In this document: piece by piece, positions 13,448 through 19,914 of the stretch
How the letters are laid out: each line of letters opens with the position of its first letter
Position numbering within the stretch: position 1 is the stretch's first letter
Assembly: GCA_024206195.1 (NCBI GenBank)
Contig: JAAGZO010000714.1
Coordinates: 1 to 24,924 of the forward strand
Reading direction: 5' to 3'
Source of the DNA: a bacterium
GTDB taxonomy: Archaea; Nanoarchaeota; Nanoarchaeia; Woesearchaeales; UBA10216
Length of the DNA stretch: 24,924 nt
Position numbers and translations under genes: made by a program
The notes under the pieces: model-generated
The model's input: the letters and a program-made list of their open reading frames with translations, nothing else
Database searches by the model: none
Told to the model about the DNA's origin: nothing

Positions 13448-14930
13448 AAACCTCAGATGCTTCTGTGATAAATTGGTCGCAGAAGGTTTTGCTAATTGTT
13501 TTTCTTTCTGAATGACTGGTTATACTAGCATCAAAATCATCAAGCATGCTCTCTTTTGTTTCAGGGGAGGGGTCAAGTCCAAATTCATCAAAAGCTTTTA
13601 TCCTTGAAAAATAATCCTTGACTTTTCTTTTGTAGCTTTGTAGTGAACGGACGTTATCCAGTCTTTCATGAAATTCCTGTGATGTTCTTGAATAAACATT
13701 ATCTGCAAGCTCTCTTGAGAAAGGAGCAAAGTCAGAGAGGGAATTGAACCATTTCCAATACCCTTCACAAAAAAAGTTTTCTATAGTCTCCTCAGGCAGA
13801 GCAATTTCAAGACCCATTGAATCATTAATTTGGTTTATGCTGCGAAAATAATGGGTCATTTTATCTGAAAAAGAATCGGTAATTCTTGCAAGAGAAGACC
13901 CTGATTTTATATGCTCAGATCTTTCTTCAAAATCCTGTCTTTCTCTTATAAACACTTCATCCATTATGTCTTGTGAAATAGGTAAGTACTGTGCCAGCTT
14001 AGGAGTATCCCAGGGATTCATTTTGCAATAAAAATCAACAGCAAGTTCTTCAGAAGGGACCAAGCTTTTTTCTTTGAGATAGTTAAGAGTGTTCTTCAAA
14101 GAAGGTGTGGCTGATGCGTTTGTGTCAAGTAACTCTTTATATGTATCATCTATGGTTTTTTGTGGAGGTGTGTGGCCCGCATTAAAAAATGCAGCAAGAA
14201 TCGCACGAGGAGATGCGCCTTCTGAAAGACTCTCTAACTCTGATTCGCTGGTATTCTCATAATCAAAAAAGGACATTGTTTCATCGATAATTAAAAAATC
14301 ATTAGCAACAGCCGGAGAAATATTGGTCTTAGATGCTATTTTAGATGCTGCCTGTAAAATGGGCTGTTTTGCCTTTTTCCCGGATAGTCTGTAGATTGTT
14401 TTGATATTATCCAGTGTTCTTGTTGGGCTGCTCTCAGTAACGCCAGTATACAAAGAATCAGCCATTTTTTGTGTGATTTCTCCATGTATGTCCTTTGCAT
14501 AGCAAAGAAATGTGCTTGCAGTTTCTCCGATTTCTACAAGCTTCTCAAGAATTATCTCATGCAGTTCTGTAGGTGGATTGCTGTTTGTAAGCCTTTCCAT
14601 TGCATGCACATTATCATGAAAGTTCTTGTAATCAAATTCTACTGACTTTGCCAGTACGTGAAAAGAATTATTTGCAATAATCCGATATCCATTATTTACA
14701 ACATCCTGTTCATTTGACCAGTCTATGCTTACTCCTGAATCTGCTAATTTTTGTGCTTTGAAAGGTTCCCCGCGAACTACATAAACACGAAGATATTGTT
14801 CAGGCAATTCAGAACCTTCCGCTAGTCCTGATAAGTTAAAATCCTGTCTTTCCAGTTTTTCGCGTAGTCTTTGGTCTTTTATAGCTTGGTTAAAATCTTC
14901 TCTTGCTATGTCGGTTAGGCTTTTTTCCAT
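13422..14930 (-). CDS. Unknown helical protein, 502 aa (possible alpha-solenoid)
   Basis: Family not recognised. The protein is soluble, charged and apparently all-helical. Stretches spaced irregularly at 35-50 residues, such as LPEQYLRVYVVRGEPFKAQK, PSEELAVDFYCKMNPWDTPK and LPEETIENFFCEGYWKW, each start with a Pro-Glu turn and a helix, as in degenerate TPR/PPR-like solenoids; this is inference from pattern only. It is driven by the palindrome promoter at 14954-14991, whose TATA box is 27 bp from the ATG, so leaderless. Its 3' end overlaps the convergent HD-GYP gene by 26 bp. Shared promoter architecture ties it to the 263-, 113- and 87-aa genes. Confidence 0.82.
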   Translation of the reverse strand: MEKSLTDIAREDFNQAIKDQRLREKLERQDFNLSGLAEGSELPEQYLRVYVVRGEPFKAQKLADSGVSIDWSNEQDVVNNGYRIIANNSFHVLAKSVEFDYKNFHDNVHAMERLTNSNPPTELHEIILEKLVEIGETASTFLCYAKDIHGEITQKMADSLYTGVTESSPTRTLDNIKTIYRLSGKKAKQPILQAASKIASKTNISPAVANDFLIIDETMSFFDYENTSESELESLSEGASPRAILAAFFNAGHTPPQKTIDDTYKELLDTNASATPSLKNTLNYLKEKSLVPSEELAVDFYCKMNPWDTPKLAQYLPISQDIMDEVFIRERQDFEERSEHIKSGSSLARITDSFSDKMTHYFRSINQINDSMGLEIALPEETIENFFCEGYWKWFNSLSDFAPFSRELADNVYSRTSQEFHERLDNVRSLQSYKRKVKDYFSRIKAFDEFGLDPSPETKESMLDDFDASITSHSERKTISKTFCDQFITEASEVFRPLESYQ

Positions 14931-14953
14931 AGACTATAAAGAAGGAATTACCC

Positions 14954-14991
14954 TTTATAAATCTTTCTATTATAACCACTAATAAGTGATG
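14954..14991 (-). promoter_or_regulatory. Near-palindrome plus BRE/TATA promoter (site 2 of 4)
   Basis: On the minus strand ATCAC-TTATTA-GTGGT is followed after 7 nt by GAAAGATTTATAAAGG. The arms have one mismatch and a 6-bp spacer, the same spacer as site 1. From GAAAG through the TATA box it is identical to site 1. The TATA box (14954-14961) is 27 bp from the ATG at 14930. Confidence 0.65.
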
Positions 14992-15008
14992 AAAAAAGAA
15001 AAAAATAA
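14992..15008 (-). terminator. T-rich terminator of the secreted Cys-rich gene
   Basis: On the minus strand just after the stop at 15011 the sequence is T-rich (TTTATTTTTTTCTTTTTTC), typical of archaeal intrinsic termination. It insulates the secreted-protein gene from the promoter at 14954-14991. Confidence 0.45.
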
Positions 15009-15010
15009 AC

Positions 15011-15541
15011 CTAATCCACACAATATCCTATTGATGAATTAAGTGCTATATCACAGAAGAATCCATCTTGGCAGCAATGAGCTGTTACCGGAAGACATTC
15101 ATGGCCAGGCCCAATGATTTCTTCACATTCTTGAACACATTTTGAACCAATGCAGATTAATCCTGCACAGCACTCTGTGTCAGCTTCACAATACTCATCA
15201 GTACCTACACATGCATTAGGTGGACTTTCTATTCTTATTGCTTTCTTTGCGTAGAATCTTGCACTCCAAGCAGCCCATCTTGCTTTTCTGTACTTTCCTT
15301 CATCAAAATAGTTTTGAGCTTTCTCAAGCTTTGAAATTGCCTTGTTAAGATAGACCCAATTTTCAGTTGTATCTAAATTGTTTGCTTCTCTGTCTGCAAG
15401 CTCGCTCTCTGCTTCAGCTATCTTCTGCTCTGCTTTATCTATTGCATTAGCAGCCCAGCTTTCACGAAAACCTCCACCAGCAGAAACAAAACTCACTGTC
15501 AATAACATAACCGCAAATAATGCAAAAATTATCTTCTTCAT
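15011..15541 (-). CDS. Secreted cysteine-rich protein, 176 aa
   Basis: A clear signal peptide (MKKIIFALFAVMLLTVSFVSA) gives an exported protein. Mature residues about 25-100 form lysine/glutamate-rich helices (KAEQKIAEAESELADREANN; a helix with WAAWSARFYAKKA). The C-terminal 65 residues hold 14 cysteines in two similar modules, each ending with a CC pair and a CxxxxC step (EYCEADTECCAGLICIGSKC; HECLPVTAHCCQDGFFCD), like small disulfide-knot domains. Function unknown; cell-surface binding or a peptidase-inhibitor-like role is conceivable. Start at 15541 follows GGGGGG by 7-8 nt; an in-frame ATG at 15568 would add nine residues. Promoter TATA near 15603-15610. Confidence 0.82.
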   Translation of the reverse strand: MKKIIFALFAVMLLTVSFVSAGGGFRESWAANAIDKAEQKIAEAESELADREANNLDTTENWVYLNKAISKLEKAQNYFDEGKYRKARWAAWSARFYAKKAIRIESPPNACVGTDEYCEADTECCAGLICIGSKCVQECEEIIGPGHECLPVTAHCCQDGFFCDIALNSSIGYCVD

Positions 15542-15624
15542 ATAAAATCCCCCCCAAAAGTTGTCCATGTCACCTCTTCTAATAGGGGATAATCTCCAAT
15601 GATTTTTAAAGGTTTTTATGGAAT

Positions 15625-15798
15625 TCACCCTTTGTGATGTGTTGTTTTGCATCCTGGGCAGTAGAATGGTCTCCATAAGCCTGCAATAAAACTAGCTTCT
15701 TCATATTCAGTCAAGTTTTCAATATCCACCTCAGCATCATACATCTGGCTATTGCACCTTGGGCACCTTTCTTCAAGAACACAACACACGGTTTCCAT
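15625..15798 (-). CDS. Small zinc-ribbon protein, 57 aa
   Basis: A 57-aa protein with a CPRC (near residue 13) and a CPGC near the C-terminus, enough for one treble-clef or ribbon zinc site; an extra CC pair lies at residues 5-6. Family not recognised. The ATG at 15798 is chosen because GGAGG lies 9 nt upstream, and the TATA box (TTTATATA complement, 15844-15851) predicts RNA start near 15820, excluding the longer upstream frame. The gene is divergent from the 136-aa gene and shares a repeat-rich intergenic region with it. Confidence 0.72.
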   Translation of the reverse strand: METVCCVLEERCPRCNSQMYDAEVDIENLTEYEEASFIAGLWRPFYCPGCKTTHHKG

Positions 15799-15872
15799 GA
15801 TAATCATCCTCCATTTTTTGATGATTATTTTTTCCCACAGCGCTTTATATACCCTGCGCAGGCACATGTCCA

Positions 15873-15926
15873 GTGTCCAATGGCCTTAGCCATTGGGCCC
15901 AGAAGCTTGCTTCTCGTGTCCAATGG
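15873..15926. repeat. Hairpins and direct repeats between divergent genes
   Basis: GTGTCCAATGG occurs twice as a direct repeat (15873-15883 and 15916-15926). The first copy is half of a perfect 8-bp inverted repeat, CCAATGGC-CTTA-GCCATTGG (15877-15896). Between the copies lies a second inverted repeat, AGAAGC-TT-GCTTCT (15901-15914). The block sits between the promoters of the zinc-ribbon gene (minus) and the 136-aa gene (plus), so a shared operator is plausible. Confidence 0.55.
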
Positions 15927-15972
15927 AAATTCGTGACAAACTTTTTATAGAAATTCTCACTCCTTATAGTCT

Positions 15973-16383
15973 ATGAAACAAGCACAAATTGGATTTTACA
16001 CAAGTCATCATATGCCCACAGCGCTGGATGATGTATTTAACAGATTCAATGAAGCAGGCATAGCTGTTTCAAAAGGCCCGTGCCTGTGTGCAAAACGACC
16101 TTCTGAATTTCCAGAGAATGTTGTTGTTGAGCCAGCATACTCATTTGTTCCATGTCCAAGAACCCTTGATGTTCTTGCTGTTGATCATCCTGATACTCAG
16201 TTCTATGTTGCAGTGTTCTCAAACAATGCTCAAGTAATGGATCAAATAACTGATCCGCTATCCAACTACGGAAACGTTACCTTCTTGTATGGTGAGGATG
16301 GAAAAGAACACAGCCATAAATGGAAGTCATTTGACGAAACCATGGATGAGCTCTTCGAAAAATTCAGGCCAGAAATTGAATAA
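15973..16383 (+). CDS. Unknown soluble protein, 136 aa
   Basis: Family not recognised. Short alpha/beta protein; the N-terminus (QIGFYTSHHMPTALDDVFNR) suggests a strand followed by a helix. There is a cysteine cluster, GPCLCAKRPSEFPE (C37, C39), and a third Cys in VPCPRTLDVLAVDHPDTQFY. No membrane segment. TATA box TTTTTATA at 15942-15949 is 27 bp from the ATG, so the mRNA is probably leaderless. The repeat block 15873-15926 lies just upstream. The histidines and cysteines could bind metal, but no known motif is complete. Confidence 0.78.
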   Translation: MKQAQIGFYTSHHMPTALDDVFNRFNEAGIAVSKGPCLCAKRPSEFPENVVVEPAYSFVPCPRTLDVLAVDHPDTQFYVAVFSNNAQVMDQITDPLSNYGNVTFLYGEDGKEHSHKWKSFDETMDELFEKFRPEIE

Positions 16384-16399
16384 ATGATTAAAGATGTAT

Positions 16400-17059
16400 T
16401 CAAGTATTTTCTCCATGTAATGGAACAAAACCAAATCCATAATATGAAATTTCATCTACCATAGTGCCCGATTTGTATGTTTGTCTAAAAAAAGAACCCT
16501 CTTCTTCTGGAAAAAGTAAGATGCCCTCTTTTGGATTTAACTGTTCAGCTAATACTAAAGGGTTAAAAGAACCCAATTTAACTCCAGCAGTTAAATAAAT
16601 TCTATCAAAAGGAGCTCCATCCTTATATCCAATAGACCCATCACCATGTATGACTTTCAATCTGTTTTCAATTCCTTCGCCAAAATGTTTTTCAAGATTT
16701 CCTCTTGCCAACTCTGCGAGAGCTTCTATGCGCTCAACAGTTACTAAATGTCCTGTTTCACCCAATAAATGTAAAGTAATAGCTGCATGGTAGCCACAAC
16801 CAGCTCCAATCTCAAGAACGCGCATCCCTGGCTGAAGATCTAAAATATCATCCATAAATGCAACAAGCGTAGGTTCAGAGCAGGTTTGCATATGACCTAT
16901 CATTACTGGTTTATTTACATAGGGATTTACCCAATCAGGAACAAAATGTCCTCGATCTACTTTTGCCATAGCTGCTAATACCTTTTCATCTCTAGGAGAT
17001 TTAAAGCCTAGATATGTCTTGTCAGTACGTGCAGATTTTACTAATGCATCATTACCCAT
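16400..17059 (-). CDS. pcm: Protein-L-isoaspartate O-methyltransferase
   Basis: SAM-dependent repair enzyme that methylates L-isoaspartyl residues in damaged proteins. Family features: N-terminal SPRDEKVLAAMAKVDRGHFV (21-40), substrate-side GHMQTCSEPTLVAFM (56-69, diverged from the usual GQTIS), SAM-binding motif I VLEIGAGCGYHAA (81-93), VERIEALAELARGNLE, and the GDGSIGYKDGAPFDRIYLTA block. Length 219 aa is normal. I chose ATG 17059 over an in-frame TTG at 17080 because the TATA-like box (17081-17088) is about 26 bp upstream of that ATG. The gene lies between the convergent 136-aa gene and tRNA-Ser. Confidence 0.93.
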   Translation of the reverse strand: MGNDALVKSARTDKTYLGFKSPRDEKVLAAMAKVDRGHFVPDWVNPYVNKPVMIGHMQTCSEPTLVAFMDDILDLQPGMRVLEIGAGCGYHAAITLHLLGETGHLVTVERIEALAELARGNLEKHFGEGIENRLKVIHGDGSIGYKDGAPFDRIYLTAGVKLGSFNPLVLAEQLNPKEGILLFPEEEGSFFRQTYKSGTMVDEISYYGFGFVPLHGENT

Positions 17060-17104
17060 TTTAAGAGGAGAACTAATCAATAAATAAAAAGGTTATTAAA
17101 AAAA

Positions 17105-17188
17105 CGCCGGGAGAGGGATTTGAACCCTCATATCCTTTCGGAAACGGGCTCTCAAGGCCCGCGCAATGCCAGATTATGCGATCCCGGC
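17105..17188 (-). tRNA. tRNA-Ser(TGA), no intron
   Basis: Class II tRNA on the minus strand. Acceptor GCCGGGA/TCCCGGC, discriminator G, anticodon stem CGGGC/GCCCG with loop CTTGAGA (anticodon TGA), long variable arm TTTCCGAAAGGAT, T-loop TTCAAAT. No CCA is encoded. The TATA box (complement of 17212-17219) is centred 27 bp from the 5' end, so the transcript probably starts at or within a base of the mature 5' end. A poly-T run follows the 3' end. Confidence 0.97.
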
Positions 17189-17224
17189 GTAAAATAAGTT
17201 TCTAGTGGGAGTATTTAAATGTTG

Positions 17225-17281
17225 TCAAGAACCCGAGTGGTTCTTGATCATGATCAGAAATTTCAAAAGTAAAATTTCTGA
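17225..17281. repeat. Two perfect hairpins upstream of kae1
   Basis: Hairpin 1: TCAAGAACC (17225-17233), five-base loop CGAGT, GGTTCTTGA (17239-17247). Hairpin 2: TCAGAAATTT (17254-17263), eight-base loop, AAATTTCTGA (17272-17281). They are joined by the palindromic TGATCATGATCA. The block fills the space between the divergent tRNA-Ser promoter and the kae1 TATA box (17296-17303). Perfect arms of 9 and 10 bp suggest selection, as operators or as a relic of a mobile element. Confidence 0.6.
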
Positions 17282-17325
17282 CATTTTGAGATAGGTTTAA
17301 AAAGAGCCCTTTTTTACCCTACTCT

Positions 17326-18291
17326 ATGATTTGCTTAGGTATAGAAACAACTGCGCACACATTCGGAGCAGGGATTGTAGATAGCAACGGAAAAGTACTT
17401 GCTAATGTAATAGATGGATACACTACAAAAACTGGAGGGATCATTCCCACCTTGGCTTCTGAGCATCATGTAGAGGTTTTTGACAAGGTTATCAAAAAAG
17501 CACTGAATGATGCAAAGCTGACAATAAAGGATATTGATCTGATTTCATTCTCACAAGGCCCAGGATTAGGCCACACATTAAGAATAGGTGCAATGGCTGT
17601 AAGAGCGCTATCAATAAAAAACAAGATCCCTTTAATCGGTGTAAACCACTGTGTTGCTCACTTAGAGGTTGGAAAGCTGTTAACAGGTGCAAAAGACCCA
17701 GTTCTTTTGTATGTTTCAGGAGCAAACACGCAAGTAATAGCATTTGAAGGCGGAAAATACAGAATTGTTGGAGAAAGCTTGGATATTGGCACTGGTAATT
17801 TCCTTGACTGCTTTGCACGCCACATTGGATTGGGTTTTCCAGGCGGTCCAAAGATTTACGAACTAGCAAAAAAAGGAAGGAATTTCATTGAAATCCCATA
17901 TGTTGTCAAGGGCATGGATGTTTCTTTTGGCGGAATACTCACAAATCTAAAGCAGAAATATGATTCAAAAAAATACAGAAAAGAGGATTTATGCTATTCA
18001 TTGCAGGAAACCATCTTTGCAATGCTGTTAGAAGTCAGCGAGCGTGCTTTAGCGCACTGCGATAAAAAAGAGCTTCTTTTAGGAGGCGGTGTTGCCTGCA
18101 ATAAAAGACTGCAGGAAATGGCTAATAAGATGTGTAAAGCACGCAATGCAAAGTGTTTCACACCAGAAAACCAGTTCTTGATTGACAATGGTGCAATGAT
18201 TGCATGGCTTGGTGTTGTAGAACACAAAGCAGGAAGAAGACAGAAGTTGAAAGATACTAACATCAGGCCTTACTGGCGCACTGATGAATAG
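17326..18291 (+). CDS. kae1: KEOPS complex subunit Kae1 (tRNA t6A threonylcarbamoyltransferase)
   Basis: Transfers the threonylcarbamoyl group from TC-AMP to A37 of ANN-decoding tRNAs as catalytic subunit of the archaeal KEOPS complex. 321 aa, the normal length for unfused Kae1. ASKHA-fold motifs: MICLGIETTAHTFGAGIVDS at the N-terminus, SQGPGLGHTLRIG (76-88), metal ligands H108 and H112 (GVNHCVAHLE) and D287 (FLIDNGAMIAW), nucleotide loop LLGGGVACNKRL. There is no C-terminal Bud32 kinase, which is fused to Kae1 in some archaea, and none follows in the next genes. The TATA box is 27 bp from the ATG, so leaderless. Confidence 0.96.
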   Translation: MICLGIETTAHTFGAGIVDSNGKVLANVIDGYTTKTGGIIPTLASEHHVEVFDKVIKKALNDAKLTIKDIDLISFSQGPGLGHTLRIGAMAVRALSIKNKIPLIGVNHCVAHLEVGKLLTGAKDPVLLYVSGANTQVIAFEGGKYRIVGESLDIGTGNFLDCFARHIGLGFPGGPKIYELAKKGRNFIEIPYVVKGMDVSFGGILTNLKQKYDSKKYRKEDLCYSLQETIFAMLLEVSERALAHCDKKELLLGGGVACNKRLQEMANKMCKARNAKCFTPENQFLIDNGAMIAWLGVVEHKAGRRQKLKDTNIRPYWRTDE

Positions 18292-18351
18292 CAAAGGATT
18301 TCCGGTAATAACTAGCTAAGATTTATTAATTCTTTTTTTCCAATTCTCTGA

Positions 18352-18699
18352 ATGAACGAACGCAGATTAATGATACTCTCTCTTGTCTGTTCTATTACGG
18401 GCATCCTAGCATTATTCTTCATTTCAAGCAATGCAGAGCTAGAAGAATCAGAAATTTCTGAGATAGAAAACAAAAAACTTTACGAAAAAGTAAAAATAAG
18501 AGGAGAAATAACAAGAATACAAGAAAAAAACAATATTCTTGTCATTGAAATCGCTGAAACAAAGCCAATAACAGTTATTTTTTTCAAAGGGATAGACCAC
18601 GATTTCTCAAAAGGAGACCAGGTTTCTGTAAAAGGAGAACTGAGGGAATACAACGGAAAATATGAAATTCTTGGTGAAAATATAGAAACATTAAAATAG
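18352..18699 (+). CDS. Membrane-anchored OB-fold protein, 115 aa
   Basis: An N-terminal signal anchor (LMILSLVCSITGILALFFIS) is followed by a short acidic linker and an OB-fold of the tRNA_anti/nucleic-acid-binding type: strands KVKIRGEITRIQEKN, ILVIEIAETKPITVIFF, GDQVSVKGELREYNGKYEIL. Such anchored OB domains are frequent in archaea; the ligand outside the membrane is unknown. TATA (18322-18329) lies 27 bp from the ATG. Its stop codon is one base past the TATA box of the next operon (18691-18698). Confidence 0.82.
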   Translation: MNERRLMILSLVCSITGILALFFISSNAELEESEISEIENKKLYEKVKIRGEITRIQEKNNILVIEIAETKPITVIFFKGIDHDFSKGDQVSVKGELREYNGKYEILGENIETLK

Positions 18700-18701
18700 T
18701 A

Positions 18702-18721
18702 TTATGCATTATTATGCATAA
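18702..18721 (+). promoter_or_regulatory. Doubled TTATGCATWA operator
   Basis: TTATGCATTA (18702-18711) is followed immediately by the perfect palindrome TTATGCATAA (18712-18721), centre-to-centre 10 bp or one helical turn. The pair fills the gap between the TATA box (18691-18698) and the chosen start codon (18723), covering the predicted transcription start. A repressor there would block initiation; the DUF134 protein encoded next is the obvious candidate (inference). Confidence 0.6.
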
Positions 18722-18722
18722 T

Positions 18723-19211
18723 ATGGTAAGACCAAGAAAACATAGAATGGTGAATTTCGAGCCTGATGTGACATATTTCAAGCCAAGAAATGTTCCACTG
18801 AGAGATTTGCAGGAAGTTGTTTTAACAATCGATGAACTCGAAACGCTTAGGTTAAGCAATCTTGAAAATCTTAATCAGGAAGATGCAGCAAAAAAAATGC
18901 ATGTTCACCAATCAACATTTCAGAGAACCTTGGCAAGTGCAAGAAAAAAACTAACTGATGCGCTTGTTAATGGAAAAGCAATAAAAATATGCGGAGGTGC
19001 ATATAAAATGCCAGGAGGAGACGGAACAGGACCTGCAGGAGCAGGACCAAGAGGATTTGGAAGAGGAAGAATGCAAGGACCATCTGCTGCAGGCCCAGGA
19101 GGCACATGCAAGTGCCCAAGCTGCGGTCATGAACAAACGCATGCAAGAGGACAGCCATGCAACCAGATGAAATGCCCAAAATGCGGCAATTTAATGGCAA
19201 GGGGGGATTAA
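18723..19211 (+). CDS. DUF134-family DNA-binding regulator with zinc ribbon
   Basis: 162 aa. The N-terminus MVRPRKHRMVNFEPDVTYFK and PLRDLQEVVLTIDELETLRL are typical of DUF134, followed by a helix-turn-helix (about 48-80, NQEDAAKKMHVHQSTFQRTL). A Gly/Pro-rich linker (98-128) leads to a C-terminal zinc ribbon (C131, C134, C151, C154, with extra C129 and C146). DUF134 genes commonly precede NifX/NifB-type and MinD-type genes in archaea and anaerobic bacteria. ATG 18723 is preferred to 18714 since it matches the family N-terminus and the 27-bp TATA spacing. It begins the operon running to 22073. Confidence 0.93.
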   Translation: MVRPRKHRMVNFEPDVTYFKPRNVPLRDLQEVVLTIDELETLRLSNLENLNQEDAAKKMHVHQSTFQRTLASARKKLTDALVNGKAIKICGGAYKMPGGDGTGPAGAGPRGFGRGRMQGPSAAGPGGTCKCPSCGHEQTHARGQPCNQMKCPKCGNLMARGD

Positions 19212-19212
19212 A

Positions 19213-19551
19213 ATGAAAATAGCAGTAACATCAAAAGGAGACACTCTAGAGAGTGAAGTAAGCGACGTATTCGGAAGGTGTGAGTATTTCATTATAGCGG
19301 ACGTAGAAGACAAGGAAATCAAGAGCTTTGAAGCAGTAGAAAACATCAGCGCAAAGCAGATGGGTGGAGCAGGGATCTCTGCTGCAAAGGCAGTTGCAGA
19401 AAAGGATGTGAAGTCAGTTCTTACAGGCAACCTTGGACCTCGAGCTGCAGACATCTTTAAGCAGTTCAATATCGAGTCATACAAAGCAAGCGGCATAGTA
19501 AAAGACGCACTAAATGCTTTTATCCAGGGAAAGCTCGAGAAAATGGGATAA
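19213..19551 (+). CDS. NifX/NifB-type dinitrogenase FeMo-cofactor domain protein 1
   Basis: 112 aa of the dinitrogenase iron-molybdenum cofactor-binding family (NifX, NifY and the NifB C-terminal domain). Signature elements: MKIAVTSKGDTLESEVSDVF, FGRCEYF, QMGGAGISAA and LTGNLGPRAADIFKQFN. No nitrogenase genes are seen, so as in other archaea it probably carries or senses a metal or iron-sulfur precursor. It starts one base after the DUF134 stop and three bases before the paralogue downstream; translation is coupled. Confidence 0.93.
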   Translation: MKIAVTSKGDTLESEVSDVFGRCEYFIIADVEDKEIKSFEAVENISAKQMGGAGISAAKAVAEKDVKSVLTGNLGPRAADIFKQFNIESYKASGIVKDALNAFIQGKLEKMG

Positions 19552-19554
19552 CAA

Positions 19555-19914
19555 ATGTTAATCGTAATTCCAACAGAAGACAGAAAAGGACTTAATGGAG
19601 CTGTATCCGAGCATTTTGGAAGATGCAATACCTACACTTTTCTTGATGAAACAGGGAACCTAAAGAAAATAATTGAAAACACAAGCGAGCACATGGGTGG
19701 AACAGGTCTTCCTCCAGAGCTTATGAAAGAGCATGGCGCAAATGTGCTGCTTTGCAGAGGACTCGGACCAAGAGCAATCACCCTGTGCAGGCAGTTGAAT
19801 ATAGATGTTTATGTCTGCGAAGCAGAAACAGTTAAGGAACTCTTTGAGATCTGGAATAAAGGAAAACTGAAAAAAGCATCTGATGACGACGTTTGTGAGG
19901 AGCACAAAAAATGA
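19555..19914 (+). CDS. NifX/NifB-type dinitrogenase FeMo-cofactor domain protein 2
   Basis: 119 aa, paralogue of the gene just upstream: MLIVIPTEDRKGLNGAVSEH, HFGRCNTYTF, HMGGTGLPPELM, CRGLGPRAITLCRQLN. It carries several cysteines beyond the shared GRC (in LLCRGLG, TLCRQ, DVYVCEAE and a final DDDVCEEHKK) that the first copy lacks, so the two may have different metal loads. Its stop overlaps the ATG of the MinD-type ATPase by 4 nt. Confidence 0.92.
   Translation: MLIVIPTEDRKGLNGAVSEHFGRCNTYTFLDETGNLKKIIENTSEHMGGTGLPPELMKEHGANVLLCRGLGPRAITLCRQLNIDVYVCEAETVKELFEIWNKGKLKKASDDDVCEEHKK

Noticed and set aside
17060..17080. TTG start adding seven residues to the isoaspartate methyltransferase
   Set aside because: The predicted transcription start is at about 17058, so the TTG would not be in the mRNA.
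18714..18722. ATG at 18714 as DUF134 start
   Set aside because: It lies inside the palindromic operator, upstream of the predicted RNA start, and the family N-terminus begins at MVRPRK (18723).
18920..19200. Minus-strand ORFs rich in Pro, Gly and Leu opposite the DUF134 gene
   Set aside because: They mirror the Gly/Pro-rich linker of DUF134 and have no independent support.
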